Shown here: piece by piece, positions 30,220-39,560 of the stretch | How positions within the stretch are numbered: the first letter of the stretch is position 1 | Layout of the letters: each line of letters opens with the position of its first letter | Origin: Gammaproteobacteria bacterium | GTDB taxonomy: Bacteria; Pseudomonadota; Gammaproteobacteria; Granulosicoccales; Granulosicoccaceae | Reading direction: 5' to 3' | Assembly (NCBI GenBank): GCA_019634245.1 | Contig: JAHQVR010000154.1 | Span: 1 to 52,332, forward strand | DNA: 52,332 nt | Made by a program: the position numbers and the translations under genes | Notes under the pieces: model-generated | What the model was told of the DNA's origin: nothing | Seen by the model: the letters and a program-made list of their open reading frames with translations, nothing else | The model's database searches: none

Positions 30220-31087
30220 CGTTATTCGACTGAGCGTCATTACCCTTTTTTGGTTCCTGCAAGGCAACCTGTTTGCCGCTGGGGATTTCTCTTTCATCAA
30301 ACATTGGCCGGTACCGGGTGGCATCGCCGTGGTCGATCTGGATTTATCCGTGGATAAATATGCCGAGCAGCCTTCAGTGCACTGGCAAAAGCGTCCAGTT
30401 GCGGTGTTCAATCAAACAGGACGTTGGACAGCGGTGGTGGGCATACCCTTAAGCCTTGAACCCTCGGAGCAAACCCTCTCCGTGCAAATCAACGCCAATC
30501 AAACCGCTACCCGCTCCTACACCGTCGAGCCGCATGGTTATGAGGAGCAACACATCACAATAAAAAACAAAGCCAAAGTGAATCCGCCTCCAATGGATAT
30601 GAAACGCATAGAAAAAGAGACTGTGCACCTCAGAACCGTGAAACGGATGCGATCCGACAAGCCTCTTGCAAAGGCGCTGACTTGGCCAGTGGCTGGCCCC
30701 ATCAGCAGCCCGTTTGGCCTAAGGCGGTTCTACAACGAACAACCCCGTCGCCCACATGGTGGGATTGACATAGCCGCGCCAGAAGGCACTCCCATCCACG
30801 CACCCGCTGATGGGGTCGTCATCGATACCGGAGATTACTTTTTTAATGGTAACTCGGTGTTCCTCGAGCACGGCCTGGGTTTGCAAACCTTCTATGCCCA
30901 TATGAGCCGTATTACCGTGAATACCGGTGACGTGGTCAAGGCAGGCGATGTAATTGGTGCCATCGGAGCCACCGGCCGTGTCACAGGTCCGCATCTGCAT
31001 TGGTCAGTAGGCTTAAACAACACCTGGGTGAATCCGCTGTTGTTGATGGATGAGCCGATGAGTGTCACTACTGCCACACTCGATTGA
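30197..31087 (+). CDS. Secreted M23 family metallopeptidase
   Basis: A 296-residue periplasmic peptidase of the LytM/M23 type. ATG 30197 gives a signal peptide MRSKRIINVIRLSVITLFWF...AAG; the longer frame from 30164 lies wholly in cysZ. A central region with an Ig-like feel precedes the catalytic domain at about 155-290, in which HGGIDIAAPEGTP gives the zinc-binding His and Asp and GPHLHWSV the HxH motif, so it is predicted to be active on peptidoglycan cross-links. Translation may be coupled to cysZ. Confidence 0.92.
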   Translation: MRSKRIINVIRLSVITLFWFLQGNLFAAGDFSFIKHWPVPGGIAVVDLDLSVDKYAEQPSVHWQKRPVAVFNQTGRWTAVVGIPLSLEPSEQTLSVQINANQTATRSYTVEPHGYEEQHITIKNKAKVNPPPMDMKRIEKETVHLRTVKRMRSDKPLAKALTWPVAGPISSPFGLRRFYNEQPRRPHGGIDIAAPEGTPIHAPADGVVIDTGDYFFNGNSVFLEHGLGLQTFYAHMSRITVNTGDVVKAGDVIGAIGATGRVTGPHLHWSVGLNNTWVNPLLLMDEPMSVTTATLD

Positions 31088-31114
31088 CGTTGATCTGAGG
31101 ACGATCTGATGGGG

Positions 31115-31190
31115 GCTAAACAGACGTCGACTTGACTAACGACGTTGAATAGAAGTCGATCTGCTTAGGTGCTTAACGGATGTCGACTTG
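31115..31190. repeat. Imperfect direct repeats downstream of the M23 gene
   Basis: The stretch at 31115-31134 (gctaaacagacgtcgacttg) recurs at 31171-31190 with three changes. Related fragments (acgttga, agtcgatctg, acgatctgat) lie before and between them. This fills most of the 147-nt gap between the M23 gene and the convergent der. No open frame or U-tract hairpin is visible here. Confidence 0.6.
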
Positions 31191-31234
31191 TTCAAAGGCG
31201 CTGAGGCAATGGCTGCCCAATTCGCTATGACAAT

Positions 31235-32668
31235 CTAACGACGATTGGCAAACGGGTTGTCCCCTTCACGAAACTCGACTCGCAACGGTGTGCCAAAGAG
31301 CCTCAAGGCTTTAGTGAAGTAGTTAACCAGATACCGTTGATAAGACTTAGGCACTTTCCCCGCTTGTCGCCCATGAATAATAATCATCGGCGGATTTGTG
31401 CCGCCCTGATGAGCGTAACGCAGTTTGATACGGCGCCCCTGGGCCATGGGAGGCTGGTGTTGTTGCACGGCAATACCCAGCATACGAGTGAGCTGCGAGG
31501 TCGCCAGGTCTTTGAAGGCCGACGCATGTGCTTTGTTGATGGATTTGAAAAGATCCCCGACGCCAGAGCCCTTCAACGCACTGATAAAATGAATACGCGT
31601 GAATTTTAAAAACTCGACGCGCCTCTCCAAATCCAGCCTGACCTCGTCTCGCGCATCAGCATCCAGAGAATCCCATTTATTTACAGCGACAACAAGGGCT
31701 CGGCCTTGATTTATCACATGACCGAGCAAATGCATGTCCTGATCGGTCACACTGTCTTGACCATCAAGCAACATCACACAGACGTTACTTTGTTCTATTG
31801 CCTGTAGCGTCTTGACGACACTGACAATTTCGACTTTCTCCTTAACTCTACCTCGCCGACGAACGCCCGCCGTGTCGATCAATTGATACTGTTTCCCGGC
31901 GCGCTCAAAGGGAATGCTTACCGCATCACGCGTTGTTCCAGGCTGGTCGTAAGCAATCACTCTTTCTTCGCCAATCAGTCGGTTGATCAACGTTGACTTA
32001 CCCACATTAGGGCGACCGATAAAGGCTATTTTGATGTCGTGCTGAATCGCTGCAGACGTGGCCTCGGTGTCAGCCGACTCTGACGCGTTTTTCCCCTCTG
32101 CTGATCCAATGGCAGAGTCCTGGTCAGATTTTTCTTTGGTAGATTTCCCGGTTCCTGACGTTGTGTTCGGAGACTCCACACCCAGGGTCCGACCCACTTC
32201 CATCATTAACTGTCGAACACCACGATTAAGACTGGCTGCAATCGCGTGAACAGGATCGATACCCAGTGCATAGAAATCCAGCATGGCTCGCTCTTCACCA
32301 ACGCCGTCGGATTTATTGACGCACAGGAAGGTGGGCTTACCCTGCCGTCGCAAGGCATCGGCTATGTCTTCATCGCCTGAGGTTAAGCCATCGCGTCCAT
32401 CAACCATGAAGAGCACGAGATCCGCCTCTTCAATAGCGGCTTGAGTCTGTTCAGCCATAGCAGCATCGAGTGTTTCCGCTTCACCGCTCAGACCCCCGGT
32501 ATCAATAACGATATAAGACCATCCACCCACTTTTCCCTGACCGTACTGTCGGTCACGAGTTAAGCCCGGGAAGTCGGCTACAAGGGCATCACGGGAGCGT
32601 GTCAGCTGATTAAAAAGCGTGGATTTTCCGACATTCGGGCGCCCAACAAGAGCGATAACAGGCTGCAT
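31235..32668 (-). CDS. der: Ribosome biogenesis GTPase Der
   Basis: A 477-residue double GTPase needed for 50S assembly. The two G domains carry GRPNVGKS at 9-16 and 218-225, with DTGG and DTAGV switch motifs and NKSD/NKWD specificity motifs; a KH-like domain ends the protein. The linker between the G domains (about 165-210) is a long, Ser/Thr/Glu-rich low-complexity stretch, longer than in E. coli Der. It is the last gene in the hisS-yfgM-bamB-der order. Confidence 0.98.
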   Translation of the reverse strand: MQPVIALVGRPNVGKSTLFNQLTRSRDALVADFPGLTRDRQYGQGKVGGWSYIVIDTGGLSGEAETLDAAMAEQTQAAIEEADLVLFMVDGRDGLTSGDEDIADALRRQGKPTFLCVNKSDGVGEERAMLDFYALGIDPVHAIAASLNRGVRQLMMEVGRTLGVESPNTTSGTGKSTKEKSDQDSAIGSAEGKNASESADTEATSAAIQHDIKIAFIGRPNVGKSTLINRLIGEERVIAYDQPGTTRDAVSIPFERAGKQYQLIDTAGVRRRGRVKEKVEIVSVVKTLQAIEQSNVCVMLLDGQDSVTDQDMHLLGHVINQGRALVVAVNKWDSLDADARDEVRLDLERRVEFLKFTRIHFISALKGSGVGDLFKSINKAHASAFKDLATSQLTRMLGIAVQQHQPPMAQGRRIKLRYAHQGGTNPPMIIIHGRQAGKVPKSYQRYLVNYFTKALRLFGTPLRVEFREGDNPFANRR

Positions 32669-32685
32669 GGTGCCGCCGTGTCGAC

Positions 32686-33816
32686 CTACGGGGCAGTGCG
32701 GTTAAACAGCCGAACCGTGCCGTCGGTGCTTTGCACCACTACCGAGGTGCCGTTGGCTTTGGGCGCTGATCGGATGGGTTTATCACCCACCAACATGCGC
32801 CCGGAAAAGTCGCCGCTGACCGGATTCACCAGGTGCACATAGCCTTCAAGATCACCGACTACGATTTGATCGCCAATGGCTGTGGGTGGTGTGAGTCGAC
32901 GCCCTTTGAGCGCATCTTGAGTCCACAATACCGATCCGTTTGATTTATCGACGGCGTGCAAAACATCAAATTCGTCGACCACGACGATGACTTGGTCCAA
33001 CACTGTTAAGCCAGCCGTTGATGACATATCGGTGGACCACACGATTTGCCCTTTACCAGGTTCAACGCGCGCCAGCTTACCGCCATAGGTCACGACATAA
33101 ATCGCTTCATTATCAACCTGAATGTCAGCATCAACATCGACCAGACGCTCCACCTCTGAGCGTCCTGAGGGCACGCTCAGAACAGATTCCCAAATAGGGC
33201 GGCCATTGTTCAGAGCCAACGCAATCAATCGGCCATCGTCCAAACCGGCCAATACACCGCCTTCCAATAACAAAGGCTTGCTATATCCGTTAATGGTCAA
33301 CGCCGGCGGTGTGTAAGTGGCAGACCAACGCTCATCTCCATCAGCGGGCTCCAACGCCAGCAGACGTCCATCGGCACTTCTGACCAAAACGGTATCGTAA
33401 GCGACAGACGCCGGCCTTAGTACTTCGGTAGAGGCATTTTTCCGCCATACTTCTTCGCCCGAATCAGCCGATAGCGCAATGACAGCGCCGTCTTTGTCAC
33501 TGACATAGTACTGAGAGGAATCACCACCCACACCGGCGCCAAGTGTCACACCCAAATCGACACGCCACTGTCGCTCCCCTGAGTCCAAAGCCAGTTTGGT
33601 GACAACGCCTTTGCGATTGGCAAAGACAACGCTATCGGAGAGTAATAAAGGCTCAAACTGCCCGGCCCCACTGCTTCCGATGTCCTTGCTCCACTGTCCA
33701 GCCAGCGGCTCATTAGTGTCCAGCAAAGGAATCGGATTGGGTGGGTTTCGGGGAGGTTCGCTAGCACATCCAACGAGAAAACACAGGCTCGATGCGATGA
33801 TCGCAAAGCGGATCAT
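32686..33816 (-). CDS. bamB: Outer membrane assembly lipoprotein BamB
   Basis: A 376-residue lipoprotein of the Bam complex, which inserts beta-barrel proteins. The lipobox LVGC puts the acylated Cys at 17. Repeated blade motifs such as VFANRKGVVTKLALDSGERQW, VIALSADSGEEVWRK and LLALEPADGDERW indicate the eight-bladed PQQ-like propeller. Its ATG overlaps the YfgM stop (TAATG). Confidence 0.96.
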   Translation of the reverse strand: MIRFAIIASSLCFLVGCASEPPRNPPNPIPLLDTNEPLAGQWSKDIGSSGAGQFEPLLLSDSVVFANRKGVVTKLALDSGERQWRVDLGVTLGAGVGGDSSQYYVSDKDGAVIALSADSGEEVWRKNASTEVLRPASVAYDTVLVRSADGRLLALEPADGDERWSATYTPPALTINGYSKPLLLEGGVLAGLDDGRLIALALNNGRPIWESVLSVPSGRSEVERLVDVDADIQVDNEAIYVVTYGGKLARVEPGKGQIVWSTDMSSTAGLTVLDQVIVVVDEFDVLHAVDKSNGSVLWTQDALKGRRLTPPTAIGDQIVVGDLEGYVHLVNPVSGDFSGRMLVGDKPIRSAPKANGTSVVVQSTDGTVRLFNRTAP

Positions 33817-34457
33817 TAGCTGGATTCATCCGCTGAGGCCAGCTCATTGATCTTCATAGTGAGCGCGGTGGGGTTTGCCACATTGCCACTGTCCTGCGCT
33901 TTTTGATAGGCGCTCAACGCAGCGGACGCATCGCCATTGGCAACCAACAAGTCGCCACGCGCCTCTTCAATAAGCGCAGTAAATGATTCAGAGTATGATT
34001 CTGGCAACAGCTTCAACCCCGCCTCGGCGCCTCCTAAAGCGCCTTCAACTCGGGCGAGACGAATTTGTGCGATAAGGGTGACCTCCTCTTGCTTGCTGTT
34101 GTCGACTACCCAGGCCAAATGTTCTTTCGCCTGTTCAATGTCACCGGCCTCTACCGCCTCTCGAGCAGCTGCCAGCCGAGTGTAACTTGCGTATAGAGAT
34201 TTAGGCTGCTCATCGCTCACAGTCTCCGCCAGAGAGTTTAAGGCGGTGATATCGGTCTCTTCTTTATCGAGTACATCCAGCGAGGCACTGAACGTATCGG
34301 ACGCAGCCAGTGCAGCTTTTTCCGCCGCATTTTTCCACAGGGTCCATCCGCCGATCAACCCGGCGCCAAGAACGACACCAACGATCACTGCCCGGCCATT
34401 TTCAGCCCACCACTCTTTGAGTGCTTCGACTTGTTGCTCTTCGGTTTCAAAATCCAC
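33816..34457 (-). CDS. yfgM: YfgM-type tetratricopeptide protein
   Basis: A 213-residue inner-membrane protein with a helix at about 20-40 (GRAVIVGVVLGAGLIGGWTLW) and a periplasmic TPR-like domain. The start MDFETEEQQVEALKEWWAENG is typical of the family. YfgM interacts with SecYEG and periplasmic chaperones and affects envelope stress signalling. It lies between hisS and bamB, the conserved order. Confidence 0.93.
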   Translation of the reverse strand: MDFETEEQQVEALKEWWAENGRAVIVGVVLGAGLIGGWTLWKNAAEKAALAASDTFSASLDVLDKEETDITALNSLAETVSDEQPKSLYASYTRLAAAREAVEAGDIEQAKEHLAWVVDNSKQEEVTLIAQIRLARVEGALGGAEAGLKLLPESYSESFTALIEEARGDLLVANGDASAALSAYQKAQDSGNVANPTALTMKINELASADESS

Positions 34458-34482
34458 GGGGTTATTGCTCCGACCTTAGTCG

Positions 34483-35769
34483 TTAATTCAACGGGGGAAG
34501 TATAGATGCAAGGGCCTCACCCATGGCATCCTTCGTAACGGTTTTTTGCTCACCAGATGAGCGCAATGGCTTGATCGTAACGGTTCCGGCCTGCTGCTCG
34601 TCAGCGCCCACAATCAGCGCCACCGCTGCCCCGCTCTTATCGGCCTTTTTGAATTGACTCTTCATGCTGCCGCCTTCGTTGTGCTGAGCCACCGAATACC
34701 CTGGGGCTGCATCCCGCACCGCTTCTGCCAACTGCAAGGCCATTTCACGAGACACGTCATCGCTACACACCACAAAAATGTCACACCTGGCGCGCTCTGG
34801 AATCACTTCTAGTTTTTCCATCAGGGCTAGCACTCGCTCCATACCCAGTGCCCAACCCACGCCCGGTACACCCGGCGCACCCATTTGTTCTAGCAAGCCA
34901 TCATAGCGGCCTCCACCGCACACAGCGCTTTGAGCTCCGAGCTGATCGGTGGTCCACTCAAACACCGTGTGACTGTAATAATCCAATCCACGAACCAAAT
35001 TGGGGTTGAGATTAAATTCAAGATTGTTTTGTCGAAGATGCGACTGCAGATCGCTGAAGTGTTGGCGGGACGACTCACCCAAACTGTCGGCGAGTTTAGG
35101 TGCATCGGCTATGACGGATTCCAACGCTGGATTTTTACTATCCAGAATACGCAAAGGATTCTGAGACAGGCGCCGAAGACTGTCTTCATCCAGAGCATTT
35201 TTATGCTGATTGAAATAGTTCACTAGAGTATCTCTATAACTCGCTCGATCTTCGGGAGCACCAAGTGTGTTGATCTCCAGTGTCAGCGATTTCTCAATGC
35301 CCAATTCTCGCCACAGTCGACGAGATAGTAAAATAAGCTCAGCCTCTATAGCGGCACCCGAGAGCCCATACACCTCCGCCCCGGTTTGGAAAAACTGCCG
35401 TTGTCGGCCCAGCTGAGGACGCTCGTATCGAAACATCGGCCCTGAATACCAAATGCGTTCAACACTGCCCGGTTGCAATAGGCCATTTTCGATAACGGCT
35501 CTAACACAACCGGCGGTATTTTCTGGCCGCAATGTGATCTTGCTACCTTTGCGATCAGCCCAGGTGTACATCTCTTTTTCTACAATATCTGTCGCTTCAC
35601 CGATCGATCGAACAAACAAATCGGTAGATTCCACCAAAGGTGTGCGCATTTCACCGTAGGAGTATTCGCGCATAACGGTGCGAACAGCAGATTCGAACCG
35701 TTGCCAGCCCGACATCTGCTCGGGCACCAGATCGGGCATGCCCCGCAGGCGTTTGTAGAGGGCTTTCAT
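34483..35769 (-). CDS. hisS: Histidyl-tRNA synthetase
   Basis: A 428-residue class II synthetase. Motif 2 is seen in FRYERPQLGRQRQFFQTGAE, the His-specific signatures are LVRGLDYYSHTVFEW and CGGGRYDGL, and motif 3 is GVGWALGMERVL. A C-terminal anticodon-binding domain completes it. It is placed between pilF and yfgM; ispG, which usually precedes hisS, is absent from this position. Confidence 0.98.
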   Translation of the reverse strand: MKALYKRLRGMPDLVPEQMSGWQRFESAVRTVMREYSYGEMRTPLVESTDLFVRSIGEATDIVEKEMYTWADRKGSKITLRPENTAGCVRAVIENGLLQPGSVERIWYSGPMFRYERPQLGRQRQFFQTGAEVYGLSGAAIEAELILLSRRLWRELGIEKSLTLEINTLGAPEDRASYRDTLVNYFNQHKNALDEDSLRRLSQNPLRILDSKNPALESVIADAPKLADSLGESSRQHFSDLQSHLRQNNLEFNLNPNLVRGLDYYSHTVFEWTTDQLGAQSAVCGGGRYDGLLEQMGAPGVPGVGWALGMERVLALMEKLEVIPERARCDIFVVCSDDVSREMALQLAEAVRDAAPGYSVAQHNEGGSMKSQFKKADKSGAAVALIVGADEQQAGTVTIKPLRSSGEQKTVTKDAMGEALASILPPLN

Positions 35770-35785
35770 CGTCGAAGTTAACGGG

Positions 35786-36544
35786 TTATTGCAAAGGTCG
35801 GCTCATATATTCACCCGCTTCTTTAGAACCTGGAAAATTTGACAGCAATCTTTGGGCATAGCTCTCAGCCGTGGCCCGACGATTAGAATCGCGGTTTATT
35901 TTCATACCTAAATACAAACTCTCCGCTGTCGCTGTGCCATAGGTTTCGAAGCGTTGGTAGTACGCATCGGCCACGGTCATGCGCTCCCGACGATGCATCA
36001 GATCAGCCATGTGCAAGTAGGCATTGGCAAATTGCGGATTCACCCGTAATGCTTCACGCAACCAGTTTTCTGCTTTTTCCAAATTGTTTGCATCCAACAT
36101 GCAGAGCCCAGCATTATCCAGCGCAAACTCGGGGGTTTCGTAGTAGGGGTTGTCCGCGGCTTCTCGAAATTGTGTTTCGGCTATCTCGTACTCTTCTATC
36201 TGACACAGGAAAACCCCATAGCTATTGCGATGCGTCGCATCATCAGGCTCCAGATTTATGGCCCTCTGAAAATGGGACTGAGCCTGTTCAGACTCACCGA
36301 TTCGGTGTTGCAGCTGCGCATAGTAGACGTGTGCCACGGCATTCTGGCGATCTTGAGAGAGCGCTTTTTCAAGCTTTTCACGTGCCTCATCCAGCTGCCC
36401 GCGTTGCAGGTAGTTCGCGCCTAACTCGGCGTTAAATTTAGATGCATCCTTGGCCTTTTCCGGTGCTAACCCGGCGCCTGTGCAGGCTGAAAGAATCACT
36501 ACCAATGCGGCTAGCGTCAACCCATTTAAAACTGAATTCGTCAT
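35786..36544 (-). CDS. pilF: Type IV pilus lipoprotein PilF/PilW
   Basis: A 252-residue TPR lipoprotein required for PilQ secretin multimerisation. The lipobox LSAC puts the Cys at 21. Six TPR-like repeats follow (NYLQRGQLDEAREKLEKALS, YYAQLQHRIGESEQAQSHFQ and others). It overlaps rlmN as ATGA. This gene plus pilZ indicates the organism makes type IV pili. In many relatives rodZ and ispG follow it; here hisS follows directly. Confidence 0.94.
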   Translation of the reverse strand: MTNSVLNGLTLAALVVILSACTGAGLAPEKAKDASKFNAELGANYLQRGQLDEAREKLEKALSQDRQNAVAHVYYAQLQHRIGESEQAQSHFQRAINLEPDDATHRNSYGVFLCQIEEYEIAETQFREAADNPYYETPEFALDNAGLCMLDANNLEKAENWLREALRVNPQFANAYLHMADLMHRRERMTVADAYYQRFETYGTATAESLYLGMKINRDSNRRATAESYAQRLLSNFPGSKEAGEYMSRPLQ

Positions 36545-37689
36545 TGTGCCTGTTCTCCAAAACGAAGATCGGTAAACCGGACGTACCGTCGGCTTTTATC
36601 ATTCACATCGCCTGCCAACTGGCCGCATGCAGCATCTATATCGTCACCGCGTGTGGTTCTGGTCAGGGCCAGAACACCACCTTTCATCAAAATTTCCGCA
36701 AAACGCTTGATTGCCTGAGGACTTGAACGTTTATAGCCAGAGCCCGGGAACGGATTGAACGGAATCAAATTCACTTTTCCAGGGAAATCTTTGAGAAGCT
36801 TCGCCAACTCTTTAGCGTGATGCGGTTGGTCGTTGACCCCTTCGAGCATCACATACTCGAACAGGATCTTGCGCTTTCTCTCTCCTCCCACGTAGGTCCA
36901 ACAGGCTGCCATTAAGTCTTTTATGGGGTACTTTCGGTTTATCGGTACGAGCTCATCGCGCAATGGGTCATTGGCTGCATGCAATGAAACCGCCAATGAC
37001 ACATCGATATCGTTGATCAATCGATGCATCGAGGGCAACACACCGGAGGTGCTTACCGTGACACGTCGTTTACTCAAGCCGTAACCCAGATCGTCCATCA
37101 TGAGTTCCAATGCAGGAATCAGCTGTTTGTAATTGGCCAGAGGTTCGCCCATTCCCATCATAACGATATTGGTTATCCGGGCCTGCGCAGTAGCAGCATT
37201 CGTTCTCAATAACCGGTTTGCCAACCATACTTGTCCAATTATTTCTGCCGTGGACAAGTTTCTATTGAACCCCTGCCTGGCTGTGGCACAAAAAGAGCAA
37301 TCGAGTGCACACCCAACCTGCGAGGAAACACACAGTGTTCCTCTACCCGCCTCTGGAATATAGACTGTTTCGATTGAATTCCCGTCTGTGAGTTCAAATA
37401 ACCATTTGCACGTGCCGTCGGCCGATAAATGATCACTGGTTAACTGAGGCAGCTCAACCGTGGCAGATTCCCGCAATTTCAGCTTCAAGGACTTCGAAAT
37501 ATCGGTCATTGCCTCGATATCCCGTTCATTGCGTTGATACAGCCACTGCATCAATTGCCGCGCACGATAGGGCTTCTCGCCAAGACCCACGAGAAAGTCT
37601 TCCATGGCTGGCCGGTTCAAATCAAACAGGTTGACCCGTTGATCCGTCCCCACCGCCCCTGCGATTGTAGATGCCTGCGCCACTAGCAA
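36541..37689 (-). CDS. rlmN: 23S rRNA/tRNA adenine-C2 methyltransferase RlmN
   Basis: A radical SAM enzyme that methylates A2503 of 23S rRNA and A37 of some tRNAs. The Fe-S cluster Cys are 127, 131 and 134 (CALDCSFC); Cys355 in DAACGQLAGD is the methyl-carrying residue. The start is uncertain: TTG 37689 or GTG 37683, the latter with GAG 7 nt upstream; no ATG lies near the conserved beginning (RVNLFDLNR). Confidence 0.96.
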   Translation of the reverse strand: MLVAQASTIAGAVGTDQRVNLFDLNRPAMEDFLVGLGEKPYRARQLMQWLYQRNERDIEAMTDISKSLKLKLRESATVELPQLTSDHLSADGTCKWLFELTDGNSIETVYIPEAGRGTLCVSSQVGCALDCSFCATARQGFNRNLSTAEIIGQVWLANRLLRTNAATAQARITNIVMMGMGEPLANYKQLIPALELMMDDLGYGLSKRRVTVSTSGVLPSMHRLINDIDVSLAVSLHAANDPLRDELVPINRKYPIKDLMAACWTYVGGERKRKILFEYVMLEGVNDQPHHAKELAKLLKDFPGKVNLIPFNPFPGSGYKRSSPQAIKRFAEILMKGGVLALTRTTRGDDIDAACGQLAGDVNDKSRRYVRFTDLRFGEQAQ

Positions 37690-37715
37690 ACTCGACGTAA
37701 ACCCTAATTAATGCG

Positions 37716-38147
37716 TTAGGACCGGGTTCGAGAAACGGTACCTTCAGGAAAGAAAAACCCGATTTCTACCGCAGCTGTTTCCGGGGCATCGGAGCCATGA
37801 CAGGCATTTTCATCGATGGAGGTAGCAAAACGCTTGCGAACGGTGCCCTCTGCTGCTTCGGCAGGATTCGTTGCACCCATGACATCACGATGAGCCGCTA
37901 TCGCATTGTCACCTTCCAACACTTGCACCATCACCGGGCCAGAGGTCATGAAGCTCACCAAGTCGGCATAAAAGGGTCGTTCTTTGTGCACAGCATAGAA
38001 CTCGCCCGCCTGCTCTTGGGTTAAATGCAACATTTTAGCGGCGACGATCTGCAGGCCTGCTTTTTCGAACATGGCGTAAATGTCGCCAATGTGGTTTTTG
38101 CCGACCGCGTCTGGCTTGATAATGGAAAGGGTTTGTTCAACGGCCAT
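37716..38147 (-). CDS. ndk: Nucleoside diphosphate kinase
   Basis: A 143-residue enzyme that equalises NTP/dNTP pools. The phosphorylated His117 is in [28 protein letters not shown] is the family N-terminus, hence ATG 38147 over the in-frame ATG five codons earlier. A 258-nt gap to the upstream proteasome-like gene holds no gene I can support. A TACAAT hexamer about 45-50 nt before the start could be its -10 element, but no good -35 is paired with it. Confidence 0.98.
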   Translation of the reverse strand: MAVEQTLSIIKPDAVGKNHIGDIYAMFEKAGLQIVAAKMLHLTQEQAGEFYAVHKERPFYADLVSFMTSGPVMVQVLEGDNAIAAHRDVMGATNPAEAAEGTVRKRFATSIDENACHGSDAPETAAVEIGFFFPEGTVSRTRS

Positions 38148-38405
38148 GAATCCGGGCTCCAAGGTCTAGATGTAAAGAGTTTAGGTTAACCCCCCATTGT
38201 ACCTTCTTTCAGGGTGAGATCGGTGCAATAACCAGACAGCCGGCGACTCGCCAGAAACTGAGCGTAAATGCCGCTGGCCACGGTGCGGGAAAGGTCTACA
38301 GATCAGACATTTAGACAGCATCGTGCGCGTGGTAGCCAATAGCGACAACGCCAGTGCACGGCCGGCTGGCCACTATTTAGGTCGAGCACGCTCAACCAGA
38401 TTGGG

Positions 38406-38978
38406 TCAGCCCGAGAGTTTGACCGTTTTGAAATTCGCTGGGAGCTGGCTGGAGGTATCGAATTCTGCCCCTGCCTCGACACCGGCTTTCGCGACCTCAC
38501 GCGCTGTTTTGCAACGGCTATAGACTGCGTGCATGGCACCGATCGCGTAAGTGGCACCCGAGCCAACGGCCCAATAGGACGAGAATTCATAGACTTCCCG
38601 CAGAGAGTAGAAGGCAAAAATGCCATTACTATTGATAAACACCGCGTCGATCTGAGAACTCTCATAGGGGTCTTCCTCAGCGTCTTTGGGGTTTAGAAAG
38701 AACTGCTCTTTGAGAATGGGATGAACACGCAACAACGTATCGAACGTGGCGTCTCGGGAGCTAAAGTCGGCTTTGACATCCTTGTGTCTAAAGGCCCGTT
38801 CGGCAACCAGTGTATGGGCCGCACTGCCGACAATACCCATGTAGGTCTTGCCAAAGCTCTGAATTTTTGAATGGTACTGATCCAGTTGCGACCCTAAACG
38901 GATATCGCCAAACGTCGTCAGCGAATCGGCGGCAATGCAGGCGGTATTCCCTTTTCGCGCAACAACAATTGTAGACAC
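38406..38978 (-). CDS. Proteasome-family peptidase of the BPH type, Ser nucleophile
   Basis: A 190-residue Ntn-hydrolase of the HslV/proteasome-beta family. After Met removal it starts STIVVARKGNTACIAADSLTTFGD, so residue 1 is Ser, not the Thr of HslV. Asp17 is kept, and the Lys in HSKIQSFG (mature 37) aligns with HslV Lys33 after a 4-residue insertion. GSGATYAIGAMHAVY matches the GSGGxYA motif. It is slightly longer than HslV and lacks HslU nearby; its best match by recall is the 'betaproteobacteria proteasome homologue' BPH, a tetradecameric HslV descendant in which some members carry Ser. The start is GTG 38978, with AAGGGAG about 11 nt upstream. It follows nrdR after 36 nt, so may be cotranscribed. 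Proteolytic activity is inferred. Confidence 0.85.
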   Translation of the reverse strand: MSTIVVARKGNTACIAADSLTTFGDIRLGSQLDQYHSKIQSFGKTYMGIVGSAAHTLVAERAFRHKDVKADFSSRDATFDTLLRVHPILKEQFFLNPKDAEEDPYESSQIDAVFINSNGIFAFYSLREVYEFSSYWAVGSGATYAIGAMHAVYSRCKTAREVAKAGVEAGAEFDTSSQLPANFKTVKLSG

Positions 38979-39014
38979 GGTCAGTGGTACTCCCTTAGGA
39001 AAGTCCCCATCACC

Positions 39015-39518
39015 CTATTCAGGATCTTGTAACAAGGACAATTGATTGGCGGCCATTTCGGCATCGGGTATTTGTTCCAACACTTCGATAGCTTCACGAA
39101 ACGCCGCGACATCCTCAAAGCGCCTGTACACCGAGGCAAAACGGATGTAGGCAACCTGATCTAACTTACGCAGCTCCTCCATCACCCATTCGCCGACTTG
39201 GCGCGAATCGATTTCTCGTTCTCCTGCCCCCAAGCAACGGTGCTTTACCCGTGCGACTGCATCATCGATGAGTTCTACACTGACTGGGCGTTTCTCCAAC
39301 GCTTTTTGGAAACCTGATTGAAGTTTGGCTTCGGAGAAAGGCTCTCGCGATCCATCCGATTTTACGATTCTCGGTAAGTTTAATTCTGCCGTTTCATACG
39401 TGGTGAAACGCTCCTCGCATTCCATGCATTCACGACGACGACGAACCTGATCATTGTCCCCAACCAATCGGGAGTCAACAACTCGAGTTTCTATGCTTCC
39501 GCAGAACGGACAGCGCAT
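39015..39518 (-). CDS. nrdR: Transcriptional repressor NrdR
   Basis: A 167-residue repressor of ribonucleotide reductase genes. A zinc ribbon with Cys3, Cys6, Cys31 and Cys34 (MRCPFC, CMEC) precedes an ATP-cone (about 49-139) that senses ATP/dATP. ATG 39518 gives the invariant MRCPFCG start. Usually next to ribD or glyA; here it is divergent from mdh and upstream of the BPH gene. No obvious NrdR box pair is seen in the window. Confidence 0.97.
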   Translation of the reverse strand: MRCPFCGSIETRVVDSRLVGDNDQVRRRRECMECEERFTTYETAELNLPRIVKSDGSREPFSEAKLQSGFQKALEKRPVSVELIDDAVARVKHRCLGAGEREIDSRQVGEWVMEELRKLDQVAYIRFASVYRRFEDVAAFREAIEVLEQIPDAEMAANQLSLLQDPE

Positions 39519-39560
39519 CGCTAATCTCACGTATAGAGTCAATCCAGCCGTCTTTTAGAG

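Noticed and set aside
38303..38665. 120-codon open frame on the minus strand overlapping the BPH gene
   Set aside because: It overlaps a well-supported gene in another frame, has Arg/Ser-rich composition without motifs, and no ribosome site.
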